From NCBI GenBank assembly GCA_947000775.1, contig CAMQGK010000149.1, positions 291,001 through 355,000 of the forward strand: DNA of 64,000 nt, written 5' to 3'. This stretch comes from Pterois miles (taxonomy: Eukaryota > Chordata > Actinopteri > Perciformes > Scorpaenidae). Both the position numbers and the translations under genes were made by a program. Shown here piece by piece: positions 46,172 to 56,300 of this stretch (position 1 is its first letter; every line of letters starts with the position of its first letter). The notes under the pieces were generated by a model that saw only the letters and a program-made list of their open reading frames with translations, ran no database searches and was not told where the DNA came from.

Positions 46172-46996
46172 TCAACTAAAGGGATTCTCTGGAGGGCAAG
46201 TGTCTACAAATTTCCCGTCTATAACGTTTTTGTCAGCCCCAGAATCCACCAGGACCAGATGACAGAGAGACTGAGACTGATTTGTAGTTCGGCTCACCAG
46301 TGTCCTCTCTTTCACTGGCGAGCCTTTTCTTTTAACGGACATGCAGACAAGAAGTGTCCCAGTTGAGCACAGTAGATGCAACAACCCTCCCGCTGACGGC
46401 ACTGATGCTCCTCTGGAGTTAATCACTTCCTACTTGCATGGGTTCTTTGGGACACCAGGGGGAGATGACGAGCCCTCTGATGCGCCCTGAGGAGGTAGAC
46501 GCCAAGCAGGATGCTGGAAAGAAGCCTGCCTCATCTGGACGGCAGTTGGAACTGTCAATCTCTGTCTCTCCTTCTCCTTTTCTTTTTCTCTCTCCCAAAG
46601 CCTATTTTTTTCGAGACCCAACTCCAATCCAACTGGTCCTTCACCGGATCAGAAAGTCCACGCAGGAATGTGTAGAAGAGTGACGCCTTGTTCCATCCGC
46701 TGTCTGTCACCAGGGTGCGAAACTCGATGGCATAATCTGAGACCTGTCTCTGACCCTGGCGAAGCCCAACCAGTGCCCGAGCAGCCTCTCGTCCTGGAGT
46801 GGTGTGGTTGATGATTTTACGTAGCGTTTCAGTGAAAAGACTCAGGGAGGAACATACCGGGGAATTGCGCCCCCACTCTGCTGTGGCCCAGGATTCTGCT
46901 CTGCCGGAGAGGTGTGTGATGATAAATGCTACCTTAGCTCGCTTTGGGGGGAAATGGGATTGTTTGGGGTTTGAGGGGGGGGCTCTGGACAAGGCA
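46172..46996 (-). pseudogene. Gypsy gag end, zinc knuckle and protease
   Basis: The gag core HFPPKRAKVAFIITHLSG and TTPGREAARALVGLRQGQRQ is in the frame from 47046 to 46555. A Lys/Glu-rich linker follows. A single CCHC-like knuckle is near 46345-46385. A retroviral-type protease has VDSGADKNVIDG (active-site DSGA) at about 46210-46250. The pieces lie in different frames. The gag is a diverged paralogue of the one at 38881-39736, so the two elements belong to related but distinct subfamilies. Confidence 0.8.
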
Positions 46997-47283
46997 AAGG
47001 CAAAAATATTTAGAATCAGTGAGATGAACTTAGTGGATTGCCTCAATTACGTTAAAGACCACAACCAAATATAATAAAAGCACAAAACAAAGATCCAACA
47101 GAAATTACCTTTGAAGTATTTTCTGTAATATGGTTTAATGATGGACAAAATGGCAAGCTGAAAAGAATTTTAAATCCAGTTTGAGTCCGGCTTTAAGGAC
47201 ATTACTCCGTTCATTTGAACACTTGGCCGATGTGAGGAGAGAGAGGACAAGAAAACTGACATGATCAACAGCTTCTTCTAAAC

Positions 47284-48263
47284 CACGTGTCAAACTCAAG
47301 GCCCGCGGGCCAAATCCGGCCGCCGCCTCAATTTATGTGGCCCGCGAGGGCTTGCAAAAAAGATGGAGTGCATATCATTCAATTCTATGCCGCTTCACAG
47401 AAGTAGTGTCCTTAAACTGCATGTCCCACAATGCATCTCGATTTTTTGACATGCGCACTGTAGCGTCTCAGTCTCAGCGGTTTCCAGCAGCAGCGCAGTG
47501 TTGCCAATTTAGCGACTTAGTCGCTACATTTAGCCAGTTTTCAGACCCCTCAAGCGAGTCTTTCAAATAAGAAATTAGCGACAAATCTAACGAGTTTTGC
47601 TGGTGTTACTGGAGACTTTTGGAGACTCTCTCATGAAAGCAGGTATCGTTCTTCTCAGTGAGCAGCGGGTGCTGCCGTGGACCCTCCCCGGTCCCAAAGC
47701 AGTCACAAGCGGCACAGTCCTCGTCAGCAGTCCCTCCTAGCTGCAGTCTCTGTTCACCCCTCCGCATCCAGACTGAATCAATCCCGCCTGCACAAAGCCG
47801 CCGCTGGCGGATGGAAATGTAAAATTTTGTGAATCAAACCCTGAATTTAAAAATATAGGGAAAAAAAGAAGTTACGCTGCCAGAGTGTCCCCTTTGGGTC
47901 ACTTTTGCTGTCCCAAGCCTGGATAAAGGAGGAGGGTTGAATTGTGGTATATAAAAAAAAAAAAAAAACGGAACTAACAGAAGAAAGTTCATTTGTAGTT
48001 CGAAACATATTTAGGGAATTGTTTTACTCACTTTTTGTCTTCAGAACTAGTTACTAAATAAATTATTACTAAAACTAATAATATAAGATGAACCTTTATT
48101 AATCCCCGGAGGGAAATAATATATAATAATAATAATAATCAAATGCAGAGGCAATTTTTTATATATATATTTATATACCGGTAGTCTTATAATTACAACC
48201 GGCCCTTTGAGGGCAGCCATAATGCTGATGTGGCCCCGGATGAAATTGAGTTTGACACCCCTG
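47284..48263. mobile_element. Nonautonomous hAT element
   Basis: Terminal inverted repeats: left cacgtgtcaaactcaaggcc, right (complement) caggggtgtcaaactcaatt, so GTGTCAAACTCA is exact. An 8-bp target-site duplication ttctaaac is at 47276-47283 and 48264-48271. There is no transposase frame. Internal text near 47490-47640 (gttgccaatttagcgactta gtcgct) recurs in inverse complement in the element at 61182-62084. A minus-strand LINE tail fragment (agatgaacctttattaatcc) lies inside at about 48088-48118. Confidence 0.88.
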
Positions 48264-48284
48264 TTCTAAACTGTGGGACAAACA

Positions 48285-48287
<3 letters not shown>

Positions 48288-48333
<46 letters not shown>
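48288..48333. repeat. (CA)n microsatellite
   Basis: About 23 CA units directly beside the hAT target-site duplication. The octamer ttctaaac occurs once more just after it. Confidence 0.95.
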
Positions 48334-48336
<3 letters not shown>

Positions 48337-50140
48337 GTTCTAAACTTCTTATTAGTTTATGCAACCCTGCCCCCACCTACTGTATAACCAACCGACGCTC
48401 ATATTTGCCCATTCCCCCTCCTCCACCCCCCACAGTCACTGTGTGGGGAGATTCCCACTAGAGGCCCACTGACTGCTCCCCACTGGCTGCATTACACTGA
48501 AGCACTGTTGTCAGCAGCAGGACCTAGCGATTGTTAGTGTTGGTGTTTAGATAGTTAGATAAAATATATACACAAACAGGTTGACGGACTGTTGTTATTG
48601 ATACATAGTGTAATGTAAAGTTACAGAAACAACAATCTGGTGGAAATGCTGAACACTTGAACACAGATATAAATGAATTTGATGAATTTACTTTTTCAGT
48701 AATTAGGTCTCTGTTGGAAGTGAAATGTAGCTGGAGAATCTCGAGAATCTTCCACAATTTCTGCAGTCAGTGCGTCTTCCTCTTCTTCTTCCTCTTCTTC
48801 CTCTTGTGTTACAGCAGTTGTCATCCAGCTTATTGGTGTATTACCACCATCTTCTGATCCAGAATGCCCAATGACACTTCCTGGCACCTTATGAATAGAT
48901 TCTACTTCACAACCTCAGTTACATTTATTTCAATTTTCATTTCAATCACTTTCAATCAGCACAAGAGAAACTTGTATTTAACATATAACATTATACATAT
49001 ACATTATACATTTTACAACATATAACACTTCCAATATTCTAGGTTCTAGATCTGGACACAATTTGGTGAAAGTGATGGTGGAACCAGAAGTGTGTGACCG
49101 CTTGGCCGGTCGCTGAGATCAATAGAGGGTCTTGGGGAGAAGCTTGACTGGCTAGTCTCAGGTTTAATTAGTTGTACATGTTTTAAAATGGACTCAGGTA
49201 TGAGCCTAGTCAAAAGAGGTAGATGGGTTGATTCAAACTGGACTGGTCGGTTTTGCTGCGTTTGAGGAGGTAAAGGGTTTTGTGTCGAAATGGATGGACG
49301 TTGAGGGCAGGAGTGGTGCACTCTGAGCAGTGCAGAAAGCTGAAGAATGCCAGTAGGAACATGGATTCCCATGGATTGAAGGCTTTGTCTATGAAGGGAG
49401 AAAGGTAGCCTGCTTGGAGATTGTGGATGCAGCAGGCAGTTAAGGGCTGAGGTGAGGAGCAGATGATTTAGTGTGGAAAGAGGTTCAGACCTTTGATTGG
49501 CATGGCAATGTGTCAGTGAGTTGAGGCTGGTGCCTACCTGGTGCCAAGGAAGATTTTGATTGACATGTTTTGTACAAGCCAGCTTTAGGGGCATAACGAT
49601 GAACAGGTGGTCACTACGATATATTTTCAACTTTGGTCGGAGTACACTCAGATCAGGCTTAAGGAAACTGTTTTCTTTAACTATAATAAACTCTTTTTTA
49701 CATACAAGAAGACGTGACGGCGGTGAATTTTCCTCTCATCAGCCATCAAGATACCACAGAACTCAGAGTTTGTGGAGGGTGGAAGTCAGTGTGGAGACCA
49801 AATGCTAAGGGTGAATGAGGTAGTGATGGTATTTTTTTTAATAGTTATTGATTTCTTAAGTCAGTAGTTGTGTAATAAGCGGGAAAATGTCCAGCTTGTA
49901 CAGATGAAAGGCATCGCCCTGTCGAGGGTTTATTTCACAGCAATGATTGGCTCGTTGTACATTATCCCTGACTTACACATTGAAGCATGATGATAATTCA
50001 TCATGTGTTGAAAAGTACAACATTTAAACAACATTGTGGTATCAACCTTGATCCAGTTCATCGTTGGTTCAACATTGATCTATGATGATGATCAATGATC
50101 TTGTTTTTTTAACGAGTTTCTGCTGCATTTTGGTCATTGA
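48334..50140. other. Region downstream of the BPHL-like gene; 194-codon orphan frame at 49046-49630 (-)
   Basis: The minus-strand frame is Ser/Pro/His/Leu-rich, ends SLSPNCVQI and matches no family I recognise. Its composition, rich in CTC/CCA, suggests a chance frame or repeat-derived sequence. A short (TTCTTCC)n-type stretch at 48778-48803 is the other noticeable feature. Confidence 0.35.
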
Positions 50141-50142
50141 TT

Positions 50143-50148
50143 TTTATT
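50143..50148 (-). terminator. AATAAA polyadenylation signal, BPHL-like gene
   Basis: Minus-strand AATAAA (TTTATT on plus), about 40 bp after the stop codon at 50188-50190. Confidence 0.55.
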
Positions 50149-50187
50149 CTTGTCATTGGATCTTCAAAAAGGAGTCATGGTGATCCA

Positions 50188-50350
50188 TCAGTCTTCCAGA
50201 AAGTCTTCCACCAGTTTGTTGAATTCATCAGAGTGAGTCAGGTGGATAAAGTGTGAACCACCAGGAAACAGGTGAAATCTAGATTTGGGACAAATAAGAG
50301 GGTATAGTGTACACGTCATGTTGTTTCTTGAATTTGAGGTAATTGTCATA

Positions 50351-50394
<44 letters not shown>

Positions 50395-53300
50395 CTCACC
50401 GTGATCCCTTGATGTGTTTAAAGAGGCACTCTGCCTGGTAGAGGGGACAAATGTCATCGTTGTCTCCACTGACAATGAGGGTTGGACATCTGATTAGGGG
50501 CAGAAGCTCCAGGCAGATACTCCCTGACCAGAGGACATTTAAGTCAATATTTTGTCTTTTCAGCTGACATTTATTAGAACATAACACCATTAAAGAGAAC
50601 CTCAAATTTAGTCTCCTGTTCCCTGTGTATAAAAGTAGTAGATTTGGTGGCAGAAACAAATATCTTCCATCCTAGATTCCATCAGTTCTGTGTTTTCTAC
50701 TACACATCCACTCTGCAAAACGCTGCAAACTGACCAACCCAGTATCACACCAAAGCATTTAAGAGACCCGTCTGTCCATCAGAGGATAGCGTGTCGCGTT
50801 TATCCTCGCAGAGACGTTAAAATATCAGGCCTGTATGACCCTACGTTACCAGCAGGGGGCCACAAAGCCACTGACTTAGGTTCATGCAAGAATACCACTC
50901 ATTTAGGTTACGGCAACAAAACCACTTAGTTAGGTTAAGGGGAAAACTTCATGGTTGGACTTAAAATAAGAAAGTAAACTAAGTAAAACACGTACAGAAA
51001 CAACATAATGTCAGTATGGGAAACATGTAAATCACATCATGTGACAAACGACACTAACGTAACTTGCAAAACTAAACACCGGCTTCGAACCAAAGAACGA
51101 ACTGTACATTGATGAGAAGTGAAAGTCAATTGTTCGTTCCAGTGTGATGTCAGTGCTCAGCAGCAGAGGTACGCCTCCGCCATTCTGGACTGAAAGCAAC
51201 TAGAAGAAGAAGAAGAAGAAGATCTACCTTTATTAGTCCCACAATGGGGAAATTCAATTTACACTCTGTTAAACTCATACATGGTACATGCAGACCTGAA
51301 ACACACATACATGCAGTAATGGAGAGATGTCAGAGTGATGGGGCTGCTCCTGACAAGCGCCCCGAGCAGTTGGGGGTTTGGTGCCTTGCTCAGGGGCACC
51401 CCGGCAGTGCCCAAGAGGTAAACTGGCACCTCTCCAGCTACCAGTTCACACTCAGTTTTTTGGTCCATGTCGGGACTTGAACCGGTGACCCTCCGGTTCC
51501 CAAGCCAACTCCCTACAGACTGAGCTACTGCCGCCCCCAAAGAATCAGAGGGGAGAGCGCGGACGCAGTCCCCCACTACCAGAAATTATGCAGTCGAGAT
51601 TCCCACATTTGGGGAATTCGCAAGGGTCAGCACAACCGGAGTGCAATGGATGAGCCTCGCCCTGGGTGAACCACCTTCTTGATCATGGTATTTCCCCTGC
51701 CAGGTAAGTAACTACAGGACACCGGTAAAATGTCGGCCTATAAAAGTAAAACTGTATTATTTCTATTCTCTGGTCACATATTTAATGTCTGTACTGGCTT
51801 GAAAGTCTTGTTTGTTGGGCTCATCCACCTCTCTTCTATAAGTGGTCTTTCTTACTTTATATTCTACGTAACTACCTCTTAAGTTAGACCTCCGTCACTA
51901 CATGCAGGTGTGTAATATTCACGTCTCAATGACACTTGTGACACTGACACACTTTCTTCTGGTTGACAGAAGATAGATCGGGTCTTAGGGTGTTTGTGTT
52001 TGCATGTTGCTGCTTTTATGTTGACACTTCCTGTTTTTTTTGTATTCTAACATTCCCTCTCGTGTCAGATCACTTCACTTCCTGCCTGCTCGTTTCCCGC
52101 CTTCACGTTTGAGCACCTCCTTCTGACCTAGTTTCCACACCATTCACCTGCGTCCGATTGTCTTCCCCCGCCCTGATTGTGTTCACCTGTGCATAGTCAA
52201 CCACTCCCCTCACTAGTTTTAGTGTGTTCTCCCCTGCCCCCCTGTGCAGTTCGTCTTTCCTGTTTCAGTGTTCAAGCGTCCCAGCATTCTTTTGTGATTT
52301 TTGAGTTCTCGTGCCCTCGATACTCTGCCCGTTTTGCCTTGTTTTGTCTGTGATTTGGATTTGTTTGCCTGTCCCTTTTGATTACTGTGTACCGAACTTG
52401 CTGTTATTAAAGACGCGATTTGTTGCCACAACCTGTCTTCAGGTGTTTGCAATTGAGTCCAAGCCTGGCTGTTTCACCAGACCTAACAATGACCTGCTTT
52501 GCTGTGCGCCTGGGCTGAACTCACAGTAATTATATATAATCAATACTTCACAAACATCATTAATACAACAACTTCTTTTATAACTGCATTGTGTCTGAGC
52601 ATTTCCTCTCCATATCTTGGTTTAATTATATCTGAAGTTTCAGATTCACTTGTGTAATGACTCTGTAATAACATGGATTCAGTACCTTGTGGTCTTTCTG
52701 CAAACTTGATAAATGCATCCAAGAAGGCTCGCCAGGTTCTAACAAACCCTTCCAGTCCATAAACTGCTATCAAAGAGTCCTTCAACCTCGAGGGTGGAGA
52801 GCTCAGTATGTTATCACGGAGTCCTAGGTGTTCCCACAGAAAGCCATGCACACATAAGGACACACAATACACAGTTAATAAAAGATTACACCATGCACAG
52901 GTCACATAGTTCACACAGTCTGGGACTACAATGGCAGATTACTTTCATTAGCAATGACGTCCTGCTTGGTAAGTATGACACCGGCTCCCAGTACAACCAT
53001 CTGGTGGATCACATCAGGGTTTTTTGCTGCTGCAATCAGAGCGGTGGTTCCACCAGCACTCCAACCCAACAGAGAGAACCTGTCAAAGCCCAGAGCCTGT
53101 CAATAAAATGAGAAATAGGTTTAGGAAAAGATCAGGGTTTGAGTTTCAATAAGCGCTGTAACTTAAGGATGGAAGATTCATGACAAATAAATTCACCAGA
53201 GAAGATGTCAAAAACAACAGTTTGCCCTTCCTGGACTGTGATGTGGACATTGAAGAAGACAGGACTTTAAGTGTTGGAGTGTACAGGAAACCAACACACA

Positions 53301-56300
53301 CGGACCAATACCTGCTTTTTGACTCTCACCGCCACTGGAACACAAGTTAGGAGTCATCAGGACCCTGCAACACAGAGCTGAGAAGATACCCTCCAGTGCC
53401 CAAAACCGAAATAAGGAACACCAGCATGTGAAGAGGGCACTGAAAACTTGTGGATACCCTAACTGGACCTTTGTGAAAACCGCCACAAGATCCAGAAAGG
53501 AGAACAACCCGGTGAGGAAAGAAGAAAAAAAAAAAAAAATAAAAAAAATTTTAATTCATATATGGGGGGGGAGTAAGTCAATCCGTAAAGGATTGGGTTA
53601 GGGTGCGGGGGGCCCGGGGTCCAACCCCCATGGACCAAGACCAACTGGTTGCTGGTTTGCCTCTTGGGCAAGGTGCCCCTGAGCAAGGCACCAAACCCCC
53701 AACTGCTCTGGGCGCTTGTCAGGAGCAGCCCCCTCACTCTGACATCTCTCCATTGACGCATGTATATGTACTGTGTGAACAACAGAGTGTAAAACTGAAT
53801 TTCCCCACTGTGGGACTAATAAAGGAATATCTTTCTTTCTGTGTCTGGAGTATCTGAAAAACTAAGGAGGATTTTCAACAAACATCAGATCCCGGTGTTT
53901 TTCAAACCAAACAACACTCTCAGACAAAGACTGGTCCACCCAAAAGACCCCACACCACACAGTCAGAAAAGTAATCTGGTCTATGCAGTCAGATGCAGTG
54001 AGGAATGTTCAGACCTCTACATAGGAGAGACTAAACAACCTCTCAATAAACGCATGGCTCAGCACAGGAGAGCCAACTCCTCAGGACTGTGACGTCTGTC
54101 AGACATAGGTGATGGGTTTCCTTTGTTTTTTCATGTTTCATGTGAGCACTTCCTGTTTGATTGTGAAATCCTAATCCTCCCTCTCGTTTCAGTGCACTTC
54201 ACTTCCTGCCTGCATGTCCCCGCCCCTCTGAATGAATGGATTCACTGACCCACTTTTAGTCTCCACTCACCTGCGTCCGATCGTCTTCCCCCGCCCTGAT
54301 TATGTCCACCTGTTCATAGTTAATCACTCCCCTCACGGGTATTTAAGCTGTGTTCCCCTGCCCTTCTGTGCCAGTTCGTTTTGATCCTTTGTGACCGACC
54401 AGCGTATTTTCCTAGTGTTATCTACTTCCGTGTACCGAGACATCTGCCTGTTTATTCGACCCTGAGTTTTGCCTGCCGTTCTGGATTTGTCTGCCTTCGC
54501 TGATGACCTTCCCGTGTACCGACCTGTTTCTGGTAATAAAGACCCAGCGTTTTTGCAAACTGCCTGTCTGTCGAGTTGTGCATTTGAGTCCTGTTCTGCC
54601 TGCCCACCGCGGCGTCACAAGGACAGGACTCAGCTGTCTTCCTTCATCTAAAAGAGGAAGGACATTCTTTCCAAGATGACAATGTGCAGATTTTGGACAA
54701 GGAAGACAGATGGTTTGAAAGAGGAGTTAAAGAAGCAATCTATGTTAAGGTAGAGAAGCCCTCCTTAAACAGAGGTGGTGGCTTAAGACACAACTTATCC
54801 ACTATCTACAATCAAGTCCTTTCAAAACTTCCAAAGAGAACTCAGCAGAATGGCCCTGGTGAGGCTCCAGCTAATGACATTAGCATTCTGAGCACTTAAC
54901 GACCACCATCACCTTTGGAGTGCTAACTCAGTCGTTATATTCATGTCCTAACGACCATCGTCAGGACACCCTGACGACCATCATTGTTTTGTTTGTTTTC
55001 AAGCCAGCTGGCCTCCAGCTAGTTTCGGTCATTATTACATGAATAACACTGATACTCCACACAGGGTTATTTAACCAAGATCCCAAAATGCACCACCAGA
55101 ACTGATGAAGCCTCTCGGATGAGAGGTGAAACGTCTTCAAGAAACCTTCTACGTCCAGTTGACCTGATTTACTACAGTGGATGAACGATGACCTGGATGA
55201 ATGAGAATCTTCATGGATATGACAAATAAATCAACTTTGAGGTTTACCCGGTCTCCTGGGTGAAAGTCCTGTGTTTTTGGAGCCACTCATCCACCCAGAC
55301 CTCCTCCCTTTGTGGCATTCACTGCTATTTATAGTTCCTGGTTCACAATTACAGTAGACAGGAACTGATTTTGTGCTGACTATCACGACAAAAATGTGAG
55401 ATTTGTGTCCGTGTTCACAAATCACTACATGATATTCTGTGACTATTTCATGAACAGCACAGATCAGAGGAGGAGTTTTGAGGTATAATTTGTACTTTAA
55501 CGTTTAGTTTAATAGTTTCTATTATTATTTTTCCCCTCATCAATCTACAATCAATACACCAGACTGACAAAGCAGAAACTTTTTTTATTAGAATTCATTC
55601 CAAAGGAAAAACTGAGGTCCAGATCTGGGGAAGGCTACAAAAGATTTCTGCTGCATTGAAGGTCCCCAGGAGCACAGTGGCCTCCATAATTCTTAAATGA
55701 AGAAGTCTGGATCAACCAGAGAGCTGACCACCCAGCCAAACAGCAATCGGGGTATAAGGGCCTTGGTAAGAGAGGTGACCGAGAACCTGATGGTCACTCT
55801 GGCTGAGCTCCAGAGATCCTGAGTGGAGATGGGAGAAACCTCCAGAAGGACTACCATCACTGCAACACTCCACCGATCTGGGCTTTATGGCAGAGGGACC
55901 AGACAGAATCCTCTCCTCAGTGAAAGACACATGAAATCACCTAAAGGACACTCAGACTGGGAGAAACAAGATTCTCTGGTCTGATGAAACCAAGACTCAA
56001 CTCTGTGGTCTCATGTTAGAAATGTCAGGTCTTTGTCCTTGTGTTTTGTGTTGCATGCTCCTTGTTTCTGCACTTCCTGTTTTATTTTGTATTCTAATAC
56101 TCCCTCTTGTTTCAGACCACTTCACTTCCTTCCTGCACGTTTGAGCACCTCCCTCTGACCCAGTTTCCAGCACCAGTCACCTGAGTCTGATTGTCTTTCC
56201 CCACCCTGATTGTGTCCACCTGGTCCAGAGTCAATCACTCCCTTCACTAGTATTTAATGTGCGTCTCCCCTTCCTTCTGTGCCAGTTCGTCTTGGTTACT

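Larger units (their letters stand above)
36971..46996 (-). mobile_element. Nested chromodomain Gypsy retrotransposon
   Basis: Order on the minus strand is gag (from 46996), zinc knuckle, protease, reverse transcriptase, RNase H, integrase, chromodomain, LTR, as in chromoviral Gypsy (Metaviridae) elements. It is interrupted by a LINE (40853-44301), a second Gypsy LTR plus gag (about 38881-40466), a Penelope tail (38757-38880) and a gag block (38344-38647). Many stops and frameshifts are present and no 5' LTR was found above 46996. It is dead; only its parts are annotated below. Confidence 0.85.
53193..55218 (+). mobile_element. Penelope-like element in BPHL-like intron 3
   Basis: Flanked by a 13-bp direct repeat atgacaaataaat (53180-53192 and 55219-55231). 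It is 5' truncated and encodes the end of the reverse transcriptase and the GIY-YIG endonuclease on plus, antisense to the host gene. Two later insertions lie within it, a SINE (about 53525-53843) and a solo LTR (54088-54619). The 3' UTR carries ggatgagaggtgaaacgtct. Confidence 0.85.

Noticed and set aside
37016..47046. Intact endogenous retrovirus
   Set aside because: Chromodomain Gypsy features, no envelope gene, and many stops and insertions.
49046..49630. 194-codon minus-strand frame as a gene
   Set aside because: No recognisable domain, biased composition and no splice or promoter context; noted only within the intergenic entry.
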